Of a stretch of 64,000 nucleotides of DNA, positions 1-9,400 are shown one piece after another (the first letter of the stretch is position 1; the number at the start of each line of letters is the position of its first letter). The position numbers and the translations under genes are program-made. The DNA is from Azophilus sp965215035 (GTDB lineage Bacteria > Pseudomonadota > Gammaproteobacteria > Pseudomonadales > Azotimanducaceae). The DNA lies in NCBI GenBank assembly GCA_965215035.1, contig OZ244040.1:1488001-1552000 (forward strand). Reading direction: 5' to 3'. Below the pieces are notes generated by a model, which was given only the letters and a program-made list of their open reading frames with translations, was not told the DNA's origin and ran no database searches.

Positions 1-285
1 GCCGCTGAGGTGGACGATCCGGAAGCGAGGGTGGTACTGGCCGCTGAGTCGGACGATCTGGAAGCCGGGGCGGTGCGGGCCGCTGAGTCGGACGATCTGG
101 AAGCAGGGATGGTGCAGGCCGCTGAGGCGGGCGCTCGGGAAGCCGGGGTGGTGCAGGCTGCTGAGGCGGACGATCAGGGAGCAGGGGTGGCACGGGTCTC
201 TGAGTCGGACGATCTGGAAGCCGGGGCGGTGCGGGCCGCTGAATCGGACGATCCGGAAGCCGGGGCGGTGCAGGCCACTGAGATG
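1..285. repeat. 39-bp in-frame tandem repeat in tssG
   Basis: Seven successive 39-bp units encode the 13-residue pattern AAESDDLEAGAVR with variants (1-39, 40-78, 79-117, 118-156, 157-195, 196-234, 235-273), followed by a partial eighth unit. The array probably continues left of the window. Because 39 is a multiple of three, unit gain or loss would keep the frame. The product is strongly acidic. Confidence 0.9.
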
Positions 286-1242
286 GACGATGGTGCGGCG
301 CATCCCCTGGCCCAGGATCTGCTGCTGCACCCCCACCGCTGGCGCCTGTGGTCGGCGGTCGCCATTCTGCGCTGGGTGCTGCGCGGCGCTAGCAGCGCCC
401 TGCGCGGGCTCATGTACCGTTCGCGGCCCACGCTCAGGTTTTCCGGAGCGGAGATCGAGGATGTGGCCTTTGAAGAGGGGCGGGTGGATCTGATTCTTTC
501 CGCGCCCGGATTGGCCGCCACCGGAACTTCCCTGCCGTCGTCGGATGTCGCCCGCATCGTCCGGGATAGCCGGCCACCTGGCCGCGGGGCGCTGGCGGCT
601 TGGCTCGACGGGCCGGGTGATCGCTTCATGCAGGCGTTGGAGATTGCGGAGGCGCGCAACAACGCCGCCTTCGCCCTGGCCACCGGCGGACGCATCGAAG
701 CGCTCCGGCTAGTCGCCGAGCTGGTTGGCCGCTCGGCGCCCCTGGAGGCGGTGCCCGGCGGGGTCTTGTCCATTCCCTCCGCGGCCGAGCCCGATGGCGC
801 CATTGGTCTGGCCGGGCTGTTCGTCGGCCCGGTTTCGGCGGCCGGGCTAGCGACCCTGGTGTCGGCGTTCACCGGCCTGCCAGCCACCGTGGAGGAGTTC
901 TCCGGTGCCCGGGTGACGGTGTTGCGTCCAAGTCGGGTGGGTGCCCACATCGGTCGCATTCTGGGTGCTTCCTGCGAACTGCCGGCCGCCGGTGTCGCCG
1001 TGGTCATCGACGGCGGCGAAGAGACCCGCGCCCAGGAATGGGGCTGGAGCGCGGTCCGGCGCCGCTCCCTGTTCCTACTGTGCCAATCCTATATTGGCGG
1101 CCTCTCGCACAGCGTCCGCATTTATCTGGAGCTGGCTGCGACCAATGCCCCGCCGGCCATTCTTGGCGGTCCGGCGGCCTTCGGCGGCCTAGCCGTGCTG
1201 GGCCCGGCCGCGCATCCAGTGCGTTTGCCCCTGCATGGCTAG
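1..1242 (+). CDS. tssG: Type VI secretion baseplate protein TssG, 5' end outside window
   Basis: TssG (ImpH/VasB) is a wedge subunit of the T6SS baseplate, working with TssE, TssF and TssK in the cytoplasm. From about residue 90 the protein matches the family: an N-terminal helical part, then RPTLRFSGAEIEDV, which corresponds to the conserved TssG 'hPsLaFpxsEI' region, and a C-terminal half rich in Gly and Val. The frame is open to base 1, so the true start lies upstream; the first ATG seen is at base 10 or later and falls inside a repeat. Residues 1-90 are seven copies of a 13-residue acidic repeat that is not part of the family and looks like an expansion. tssH follows after 131 bp. Assignment rests on motif recall plus position in a tss operon. 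Confidence 0.75.
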   Translation, partial: AAEVDDPEARVVLAAESDDLEAGAVRAAESDDLEAGMVQAAEAGAREAGVVQAAEADDQGAGVARVSESDDLEAGAVRAAESDDPEAGAVQATEMDDGAAHPLAQDLLLHPHRWRLWSAVAILRWVLRGASSALRGLMYRSRPTLRFSGAEIEDVAFEEGRVDLILSAPGLAATGTSLPSSDVARIVRDSRPPGRGALAAWLDGPGDRFMQALEIAEARNNAAFALATGGRIEALRLVAELVGRSAPLEAVPGGVLSIPSAAEPDGAIGLAGLFVGPVSAAGLATLVSAFTGLPATVEEFSGARVTVLRPSRVGAHIGRILGASCELPAAGVAVVIDGGEETRAQEWGWSAVRRRSLFLLCQSYIGGLSHSVRIYLELAATNAPPAILGGPAAFGGLAVLGPAAHPVRLPLHG

Positions 1243-1373
1243 CCATGGGCAACCAGGGTGCACAGCGCCCCTATGCGGCTGCTCGGCTGCTTGGCCTTTA
1301 CCCGAACATACTTTACAGTGCGCTTAGTGGGGAATCGTCGGCAAACCGCCATTAGGGCCATTAGGAAAGAGCT

Positions 1374-3749
1374 TTGAATCTAAGGAGACTCTACGAACAT
1401 CTCGATGCCGATGGGCGGCGCGTGCTGCAGGCCTCGGCCGATACCGCGGCTAGGGACGGGCGGCGCAGCATCAGCATCGAACTGTTTCTGCTGTCTCTGC
1501 TGCGCGACCGTGGTATCGGCCCCGAGATGATGAAGGCCCTTGAGCGGGCACGGGTGGACGCACCGGCAATCGAGTCCGCGCTGGCCGAGCAGGTCGCCAG
1601 CGAGGCGCGTGGCCCCGCCGGGGCGCTGCCCTCGTTCGACGAGTCCCTGGCGCAGCTCCTGCGTGAAGCCTGGTCACTGTCGTTCGACGACTATGGCGAC
1701 ACCCAGATAACCCCGATTCGGTTCTTTGAAACCCTGGCCCGCCGCGGCGATATGTGGCCCCGCCTAGTGGCCACCCTGCCAGGGTTTGCCCAACTCGATC
1801 TGGCCAGCCTAAACATGGCGGCACGGCCGGAGGTGCCCTTGGCTGCGCCGCAGGCGACCGATCGGGAATTTCCCGAGTTGTCCCGCTACGGTCAGGACAT
1901 GGTGGCCATCGCCCGGGCTGGCGAGCTGGATCCAGTAATTGGCTTTCATGGGCAGATGCAGGCGATCGCCTCGATTCTGCTTAGGCGCCGGCAAAATTCC
2001 GTGGTGGTGGTGGGTGAGTCGGGCGTCGGCAAGACCGCCTGCGCACTCGGCTTCATAGACGCCCTGGCGCGCCGGCTCGATACCGTGCCCGCAGTTCTGC
2101 ACGATACGCCGGTTTGGTCTCTGGACGTCTCGGCCCTGCGCGCCGGGGCCGCCGTGCGGGGCGCCCTGGAGGAACGTCTCCAGGCGGTCGTCCGGGAGAT
2201 TGCCGATGCCGGCATGATTCTCTACATTGACGACATCCACCTGCTGTTCGACGAACAGGGCGGGGGTGCCGATGCGCTGCGCAATGTCCTAAGCGGCGGC
2301 ACCGTGCGCATTCTGGGCACCTGCGGCTGGCGCGAATGGCGTCGCCATATCGAACCCGATACCGGCTTGGCGCGCCGCGTCGCGCCGGTGCGCATCGTCG
2401 AGCCGGACGATGACGAGGCGCTGCGCATCGTCTCCGGACTGGCGCCGAGCCTGGCCGCGCACCACGCCAGCGAATTTGCCGACAACGTGTTGCCGGCGGC
2501 AGTGTCGCTGGCGCGGCGCTACATCGTCGGGCGGCAGTTGCCCGACAAGGCCATCGTGGTGCTCGATTCGGCTTGCGCCCGGGCCCGCATTAACCAGGCA
2601 GAAGCGGCCGGGCAGGATGCGGAACCGCCGGATCCGGAAGCGACCGAAGCAGCCGCCGCCGAGTCCGAGAGCGAGGCGACAACCGGCACCGAGGCGGCGG
2701 AGACGGTTACGGTCACCGAGGACGATGTCGCCGCAGTGGTCTCGGACCTCACCGGCGTTCCCGTGGGTGGCATGTTGTCTGATGTGGGCAAGCTGGCCGT
2801 GCGCTTGGAGCAGACGCTCGGCGAACGGGTGGTGGGCCAGGATGAAGCCTTGGCCCGCTGCGCCTCCCAGGCGCGCGCCTACCTGGCGGGCCTGTCGGAC
2901 CGGCGCCGGCCCGTGGGTGCGCTGATGTTCTGCGGCCCGTCTGGGGTCGGCAAGACAGAGACCGCCCACGCCCTGGCGGATGCGCTGTTCGGCGGCCATC
3001 TGCTGACCATCAACATGTCCGAATACCAGGAGGCGCACACCGTCTCCGGGCTGAAGGGCGCCCCAGCCGGATATGTGGGCTACGGCGAGGGCGGGGTGCT
3101 GACCGAGGGCATTCGGCGCACACCCTATTGCGTCGTGCTGCTCGACGAGATCGAAAAAGCACACGCCGACGTGATCGAGATGCTCTACCAGGTGCTGGAC
3201 CGCGGCTGGATGGAGGATGCGGAGGGCATCGAGGCGGATTTCTCCAACGCGTTGATCATCCTAACCTCGAACGCCGGGGACAGGGTGGTTGAAAAGGCGG
3301 CCGCCGCCGACCCGCCCCCCACGGAGGACGCGCTGCACCAGACCCTAAGCCGGGCGCTCGCCCAGCATTTTCCGGCCGCCTTCATCGGCCGGCTGCAGCT
3401 TGTGCCCTTCTGGCCCCTTGGCGAAGACACCCTGGCCAAGATTGCCGGCATGCGCCTAGATCGGCTTGCGGATACCTATCAGGCCTCCCACCGCGCGTCG
3501 CTGACCTTCGATGGCGATGTGCGCGACTGGCTGGTGCAGCACGTCAAGTCTACGCCCCAGGGCGCCCGTTTCCTAGATGGAATCATCGCCCGCTCGGTGC
3601 GGCCCAGGATCGCCGAGTATGTGCTCGGCCAGTTGGCTGACGGCCAATCGCCGGGAGAGGTTGTCATTGGCCGGGTCGACGGCGAGTTCGTCGTTCGCCA
3701 GGCGGCCGCGGATGGCGAGGGCGCGGCTGCCCCGGACGCTTCCCCATGA
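1374..3749 (+). CDS. tssH: T6SS sheath-disassembly ATPase TssH (ClpV)
   Basis: ClpV is the AAA+ unfoldase that takes apart the contracted TssB/TssC sheath. The 791-residue protein has a Clp N-terminal repeat region (about 1-150), a first AAA+ module with Walker A GESGVGKT (214-221) and Walker B-like ILYIDDIHLL (about 282-291), a linker with an Ala/Glu-rich stretch (about 412-446), and a second module with GPSGVGKT (521-528) and VVLLDEIEKAH (about 584). The start is TTG at 1374, preceded by AGGAAAGA at about 1363-1370; the N-terminus then aligns with Clp N-domains. Its stop overlaps the next gene (ATGA). The C-terminal barrel region is short, and ClpB is excluded by the T6SS context and the reduced middle domain. 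Confidence 0.88.
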   Translation: MNLRRLYEHLDADGRRVLQASADTAARDGRRSISIELFLLSLLRDRGIGPEMMKALERARVDAPAIESALAEQVASEARGPAGALPSFDESLAQLLREAWSLSFDDYGDTQITPIRFFETLARRGDMWPRLVATLPGFAQLDLASLNMAARPEVPLAAPQATDREFPELSRYGQDMVAIARAGELDPVIGFHGQMQAIASILLRRRQNSVVVVGESGVGKTACALGFIDALARRLDTVPAVLHDTPVWSLDVSALRAGAAVRGALEERLQAVVREIADAGMILYIDDIHLLFDEQGGGADALRNVLSGGTVRILGTCGWREWRRHIEPDTGLARRVAPVRIVEPDDDEALRIVSGLAPSLAAHHASEFADNVLPAAVSLARRYIVGRQLPDKAIVVLDSACARARINQAEAAGQDAEPPDPEATEAAAAESESEATTGTEAAETVTVTEDDVAAVVSDLTGVPVGGMLSDVGKLAVRLEQTLGERVVGQDEALARCASQARAYLAGLSDRRRPVGALMFCGPSGVGKTETAHALADALFGGHLLTINMSEYQEAHTVSGLKGAPAGYVGYGEGGVLTEGIRRTPYCVVLLDEIEKAHADVIEMLYQVLDRGWMEDAEGIEADFSNALIILTSNAGDRVVEKAAAADPPPTEDALHQTLSRALAQHFPAAFIGRLQLVPFWPLGEDTLAKIAGMRLDRLADTYQASHRASLTFDGDVRDWLVQHVKSTPQGARFLDGIIARSVRPRIAEYVLGQLADGQSPGEVVIGRVDGEFVVRQAAADGEGAAAPDASP

Positions 3750-4297
3750 ACCCGCCGGGGCGGTGGTGGGGCGCCGTCTGCGTCATCGCCCTGCTGAGTG
3801 GGCTGGTCGGCGGCTGCCGCAGCCAGGGGGAATCCATCACCAAGCCGGAACGGCCGCTGAAGCTGAGAACCATCACCCTGGCCCTGGATGCCCAGGCCAA
3901 CGACAACTGGCCGGTGCGGGTGGAGCTGGTGCGGGTTCGCGACGCCGATCTGGTTGATGCCTTGTTGGACATTCAAACCGACGCTTGGTTCGATCAGGAT
4001 GGCCGCAATTTTCGCCAACGCCACCCAGACGCCCACTTCGATTCTTGGGAAGTGGTGCCCGGCACGACTATTGGCCCGTTTAAGGCCCGCCGCCGGGGCC
4101 GGTTGGCCGGGGTGCTGTTCTGCGACACCCGGGTGCCCTCTGCACCACTTCGTGTCGCTCGCAACGGCAAGGTGTTGGTCACCATAGGCGATGAGGGTTG
4201 TGAAGTCGGCGGCGGCAAGCCGAGAAAGAAGAAGAGGCGCTGGCTGCCTTCATTGCCCTTTCTTGCCTTTCTTCCTCCCCCATCTAGGTACGCATGA
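3746..4297 (+). CDS. T6SS outer-membrane lipoprotein, TssJ-like
   Basis: This 183-residue protein has a lipoprotein signal: a hydrophobic segment at about 9-22 and a lipobox LVGGC with the lipid-accepting Cys near residue 24. TssJ lipoproteins anchor TssM to the outer membrane and form a small beta-sandwich; the strands ITLALDAQ and VRVELVRVRD fit that pattern, as does its place between tssH and tssK. It is an atypical TssJ: sequence similarity is weak to the eye, and the C-terminus ends in a basic run (PRKKKRRW) and a Pro/Leu-rich tail that TssJ does not usually have. Start and stop both overlap neighbours by ATGA, so it is translationally coupled to tssH and tssK. Confidence 0.6.
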   Translation: MNPPGRWWGAVCVIALLSGLVGGCRSQGESITKPERPLKLRTITLALDAQANDNWPVRVELVRVRDADLVDALLDIQTDAWFDQDGRNFRQRHPDAHFDSWEVVPGTTIGPFKARRRGRLAGVLFCDTRVPSAPLRVARNGKVLVTIGDEGCEVGGGKPRKKKRRWLPSLPFLAFLPPPSRYA

Positions 4298-5538
4298 ACG
4301 TGCTGAAAATTCCCGAAGCCGTCGAGTGGCGCAACGGCATGGTGCTGGAGCCAGTCAGCTTTCAGCGCACAGATCGCCGCACCGCCTTGCTCAGCCATCT
4401 GGCCGGCCTGATTGCGGACCCCTGGCCTTGGGGGTTCCTGAGCCTGCGGGTGGACGAAACCGCCCTCGCCTCACGAGAACTGCGCATCGATTGCGATGGC
4501 GTCTTTCCCGATGGCGAACCTTTCAAACGCACCCGGGTGACGCGCATGTTGCCGGAAGCCGAGGAGGGCGGACACGCCAGTTTCGTGCTGGTGCGCAATC
4601 CAGACACTGGCGAACTCTCTTTGCAGGACAGCGAAGGCACGGTTGGCGAGGACACCCTACCCGCCGCTCGGCTGGGCTGCCAGGGCGGTGTTTGGGGCAA
4701 CGTGCCGGACTGGTCGCCGCCGGCCATGCTTATCGGCCCCGACCATCCCATGCGCACGGACCTCAACCGCCAACTCGGCGCCTTGGCGGCCCTGGGTGCC
4801 GGCTTCATGGCGACCCTGCGGCTGCCAGGGGCAGAGGCGCGGCCCGTGGCCAGGGTGCTGGGGCAGGTGGCGGCCGCCCTGGTGCAGGGGGTCGGCGTCA
4901 TCGACACGCTGCTCAATGCGCCGGCGGTCACCCCTGGACGGGTGGGCGTGGAAGCATTGCGCCTGGCCTTGGGGGTGCGCAGCGCCGCCGGCATATTCGA
5001 GCGTCTGGAGGATGGCTGGGACCCGGCCGACCAACGCGGCTCCATGCGCCGCCTGCTGGCCGCTGCGGAGTCGGCGGCCTCCGGCATTGGTCTGCCGTTT
5101 CGTGCCACGGTTTTTCGCCAGACCGGCAAAACCGGCGTCCTGGAAGTGGAGGGCATGCCCGCCGGCGGCTTGCTGGTGGCTATAGAGGCCTCCCGGCCGG
5201 CGGATCTGATCGCTGCGCGTGCCTGGTTTGAAGGTGCCGCATTGGCGGCACCGGATCGCATCGCGGAGGCCATGACGCGGCGGGTGTCGGGCTGTACGCG
5301 CCGGTCGGTGGAGCGCGACCCCAGCATCGGCATTGCCAGCGGGCCGCTATTGGGCCTCTACCAGGTGGAGGACGACCAGGCCTGGCGCGGGGGCCAGGGA
5401 ACCCTGGCGCTTGCGGCCGAGACCCCGCCGCCGCAGAACACCTCCTTCTCCGTGCTGGTGGCGGAGGAGGCGGGCCTCGCGACAGGCGAATCACACGGCG
5501 GTTTGGGCGGCGCATGGCGCCGCGGCACTGCCGGATAG
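4294..5538 (+). CDS. tssK: T6SS baseplate protein TssK
   Basis: TssK (ImpJ/VasE) links the baseplate to the TssJLM membrane complex. The 414-residue protein begins with KIPEAVEWRNGMVLEPVSFQ, the region that in TssK reads 'v.W.eGmfL.PqHFQ', and has the expected siphophage-RBP-like N-terminal shoulder followed by a helical middle and a small C-terminal domain. It is a little shorter than the usual 440-450 residues, and its last 25 residues are Gly-rich. ATG at 4294 overlaps the tssJ-like stop, and tssL begins 10 bp after its stop, so it sits inside one transcription unit. Confidence 0.82.
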   Translation: MNVLKIPEAVEWRNGMVLEPVSFQRTDRRTALLSHLAGLIADPWPWGFLSLRVDETALASRELRIDCDGVFPDGEPFKRTRVTRMLPEAEEGGHASFVLVRNPDTGELSLQDSEGTVGEDTLPAARLGCQGGVWGNVPDWSPPAMLIGPDHPMRTDLNRQLGALAALGAGFMATLRLPGAEARPVARVLGQVAAALVQGVGVIDTLLNAPAVTPGRVGVEALRLALGVRSAAGIFERLEDGWDPADQRGSMRRLLAAAESAASGIGLPFRATVFRQTGKTGVLEVEGMPAGGLLVAIEASRPADLIAARAWFEGAALAAPDRIAEAMTRRVSGCTRRSVERDPSIGIASGPLLGLYQVEDDQAWRGGQGTLALAAETPPPQNTSFSVLVAEEAGLATGESHGGLGGAWRRGTAG

Positions 5539-5547
5539 GCGCGGTCC

Positions 5548-6411
5548 ATGAGCCTCGGCTTCTCCATCGTCATCAACGCCGTGCCCTTCTTCGACCTGCT
5601 GGACAAGGAGGAGGAATCCTTGACGGCGCAGGTGCTGCAGGCGGATGGCGAGCGTGCTGCCAGCGCCGCCATGGACGCCAGCCGCCAGCGGCTTGCCCAG
5701 GGCGTCGATGCCTTTGTGCGAGCCCTGCCCACGGCGGTGCGCAACGACGCCAACACCTCAAGGGCGGCCGCCTATGCCCTGGTCGGCCTTGCCGACGAAA
5801 GAATGCTGCACCATCCCGCCGGCGGGCTGGAGCGGTGGCGGGACCGCCTGCTGGAGTTCGAACTCTATGGTTCGGCCCTTGCCGGACAGGAAATCGTGCG
5901 CCAAGCCCAGGCCGGTGGCCGCGGTGCGGATGAGGGGGTTGGGTCATCGTTGGCGCCGCTGTACCTGGCGGTCATTCGCGAGGGTTTCGAAGGGTCGCTG
6001 CGCGGTGATCTGCTTGGCATGTCCGCCCTGACCGCCGCTTTGGAGGAAACTCTGGGCGCGGGCAGGAGTGGCGCGGCCGGCATCGCCCGGGATCTCGGTC
6101 CTGCACGCATCGGCCTGGCGCCGGCGCCCTTGGCGATGGTGGGTCTGGCACTGTGGTTGATGAGTGGCTTTGGCCTGTGGTTGACCTTGTCGGATGACGC
6201 CCTGCACGACGCTGATCGCATCGCCGAACGGGTGTATGCCGGTCTGCCCGCGGTCGGCGGCGCCTTTGCGCCGCTGGATCGCAGCCTCGGCCCCTCGCAA
6301 CTGGCGCCGATGCGGGCACCGCCGCCGGAAACCACCGCTGATGCTCAGGCCGAGCAGGGCAACCGTTCGCCTGAAGACCCTAGGGCGCGTCACGGCAACG
6401 GCGGAACCTGA
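5548..6411 (+). CDS. tssL: T6SS inner-membrane protein TssL (DotU/IcmH type)
   Basis: TssL is a C-tail-anchored inner-membrane protein that binds TssM and TssK. The 287-residue product has the DotU pattern: a helical cytoplasmic domain with AAAYALVGLADERMLHH (family 'yalca.lDE.ll') and ELYG.ALAGQEI, then one transmembrane helix around residues 190-213 (LAMVGLALWLMSGFGLWLTL). After the helix is an unusually long periplasmic tail of about 70 residues, without an OmpA peptidoglycan-binding motif. It precedes tssM by 14 bp, the standard order. Confidence 0.82.
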   Translation: MSLGFSIVINAVPFFDLLDKEEESLTAQVLQADGERAASAAMDASRQRLAQGVDAFVRALPTAVRNDANTSRAAAYALVGLADERMLHHPAGGLERWRDRLLEFELYGSALAGQEIVRQAQAGGRGADEGVGSSLAPLYLAVIREGFEGSLRGDLLGMSALTAALEETLGAGRSGAAGIARDLGPARIGLAPAPLAMVGLALWLMSGFGLWLTLSDDALHDADRIAERVYAGLPAVGGAFAPLDRSLGPSQLAPMRAPPPETTADAQAEQGNRSPEDPRARHGNGGT

Positions 6412-6425
6412 CCAAGGCGCAATAG

Positions 6426-9400
6426 ATGTCGGCATTCTTCTCACGCATAGGCGAATTCTTCATGCAGTTGATGGCGGGCGGCACGCTCGAGATCATCCTG
6501 CTGATTGTCCTCATCATCGTCGCCCTCATTCTGTTTTTGGTGGCCCTCTGGCTGCTCTGGAAGTTGCTTTTGCTGTTGGGCAAGGGCTTGGCGTGGCTGT
6601 TCAAGCGTGGCAGGGAGACCGCCCAGGGGCGGGCTGCGGCACGCCGAGAGGCGCAGTTGGGCGAACCACCCCTGGTTGCCACAGGTTGGGGGTCATCGTC
6701 GCGCATTGGGCTGCGCCGGGCGTTTATGGAGGCGCGGCGGGTGACCGGGCCGGACACCCTGCGCATCGTCCTAATTGCCGGCAAGGGGTCCAGCGAACTG
6801 TGCCGCAGCCTCGACCTGACGCCGCCGGCTATGGGCGCCATCCGTCTGGCCGCTGGCGGCGACACCCTGTTGATAGACGCTTCCGCGGCAGACAGCCGCA
6901 AGCTGCGTCGGCTGGTGCGGGTGCTGCCCTGGCGGCGGCCGATCGATGCCCTGGCCGTGCTGGTCGACGCGGACGGCATTCCCGGCGAGGCGCTGACCCG
7001 GGCGGCCAGTTTTGCCCGCTCCGCTGGTATGCGCGTCGCCCTGCACTTCGTTCTGCCCAGCGCCGGCAAGGTAGCGGCCTGGCGGATCATCGATGCCAAC
7101 AACCAGGACGGAGACGCCATCTGCCGGCAACTGGCCGCCGACGCCGTGCGCACCTGGTTGACCGGTGGGTCGCGGGAGGGGCTCCGGGAATTCGCCCTGG
7201 CCCAGTCCCGGGATTTGCCCAGCAGCCTGGATCGGGCGCTGGCGGCGGCCCCCTCGCCGACCGTCGATGTGGCGTCGCTCTCGTTCAGCGGCCTCGGCCT
7301 GCGCGGGGCGGTCGCCCAGACCCTGGAGCGCACTCGGCCGGCGGCTGCGCCGGGCGCACTGGCCACGGCCGGGCTGGCGGTGTTGGTTGCCGGGGTGGCG
7401 CTCGCGATCTTGGTGGGAGTGGTTGTCAGCGACCGCACGGACAGCCTGCGCGCCGCGGTCAGCACCGCCTCCAGAGAGGCCGCTTCGCCCTGGACCGCCG
7501 ACGGCATCGATGCCGTGCCCAGCGGGGCCAGGATGCGGCGGGTCGCCGGGTTGAGCGCCCGTCTGGCGGAGATGTCGGAGTTTTCCTTGCTGATGCCCCT
7601 CGCTTCCCTAGTGCCGAACTACCATGCGCCGCAAAGGCTGGGTGCCGCCTTCCTAGATGGCTATGTGCTGCGGCCCTTGGCCGCGGCGCTGGAGCGTGAG
7701 TCACAGCGGCGCCTAAGGACTCGGGATGATCCCAATAGCTGGATGCAGGATGCACGTCTGGTTGGCGAGTGGTTGGCGGCTTGGGAGGGGCTGGCCGATG
7801 ACCCGCGCGAAGTGGACATCCGCGCTTTGTTGGCCGATGCCTTCGGCGGCGACAGCACTGCTTGGCCGGAGGGCATCGACTTGGCCATGATCGAAGCTGG
7901 GGTTGCGCCGCCGCCGTCGGACGAAGGCGGCCTGGATGTCGCCGCCCTCACCGACTTTGCCCGAGCCAACTTCGTGCTCACCATGCAGCGCTGGGCCACC
8001 AAGGTCTACACCAACGGCCCCGTGGCCACCGCGGCCCGGCGGGCGAGCGACCGCAGCGCCAATTGGCGAGCTCAGCACCAGGCCCTAACGGAGTTGCGCG
8101 CCGCCTTGCAGGATCCGTCCCAGCAGTGGCTGACCGCCGCCGAAGACCGGCCCGACCACAGCTATGAGCTACGCATCCTAGGCCGCGCCGTCGCTTTGTC
8201 GCTGATCGGCCAGGTGACCGCATTAGAGGCCAAGGCCGCCATCAGCCGCATTCGCATCGATGCCCGGGAAATGTCCGAGTACTTCGTGCTGCCGGAAATT
8301 GGGCCGCTGTTGGTACGCGCCGGCGGCGGCGGTGGCAACGGCCCGTCACTGTCGCTGACTCCGGAGGCGACCGCCTGGCTGCTGTTTCTGGACAAGATCG
8401 CCAATTCCGGCTTCGCGCCGCAGTCGCTGGGCGCGGTCGTCGTGCCGCCCGTGGGGACGGTAACGCTGGACGCGGGCGCCGTGGCCGAAGCGCGCCGCAG
8501 ATTGCAGGTGTTCGATCAGTTCGCCGCAAATCTGCCAACGGGCCTGCCGCCCGCCGTGGCGCAAGACCTGGTGCGCCAACTGGCCAGCGAACTGGTGGTG
8601 GGCGTCACCAATGAAGTGGAGCGGGCGTTGCGGCTGGCTAGCAGCCTGGGCGTGGCGACCGAGCGCGCCGAGCGCCGCGCCGCCGCCGCCCCGGCATTGG
8701 CGGACCTGCAGGAGGTGGAGGCCTGGCTGCGCCAGCGTGCCGCCCTGGCGGAGGCCGACCGGGTGCTGGCGGTGCGGGCGCGGGTGGCGGAAGGGGTGCT
8801 GGCCGCCGCCAGCGGCGTGCTTGTCGAGGAGGATCCGCTGGGTGCGCACCTCGATACAAGCGCCGACCGCAAGGCCCTGGCGCGCCGCTTCGAGCGTGGC
8901 ATTTCCCGCTTCATCCGCGTCTACCAACAGCTTGCCGAGCCGTTCGTCGAGGCCGCATCCCAAGGTCGTGGCTGGGTAGCTGCTGACTGGCGCATCATGC
9001 GGGAGGACATCGCCGGCTACGACCGGGGCGACGCGGACTCCGCCCTGACGGCTCTAGAGGGCTCCGTGGGCAACTATGCGGAGGATCCGGTAGCAGCCTG
9101 CGACGCGCCGCGTCCGCTACTCGGCCGCGGCGACTATCTCGCCAGTGCGCTAACGCGCTTCCGTGACCAACTCGGCCAGGAGTGTGACAAGCGTGCGCTG
9201 GCGGAGGCGCAAGTCATCTACGAACGGCTCAAGAGCTACTACGAAACCCATGTGGCTTGGTCGTGGCCCTACTCCAACGACGATGAAGGCCCGGAAATCG
9301 CCGCCACCACACTCTCGGACTTCCTGCGCCATCTACAACCGGCGGCGGAGGCCTTGCCGCTGATTGACGAGCCGCTGGCGGCGACTTTCGCCGAAACCCT

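Noticed and set aside
174..1007. Long open frame on the minus strand over tssG
   Set aside because: Antisense shadow typical of high-GC DNA; low-complexity Ala/Arg/Pro product without recognisable domain. The same applies to long antisense frames over tssH, tssM, galE, xsc and the amidohydrolase.
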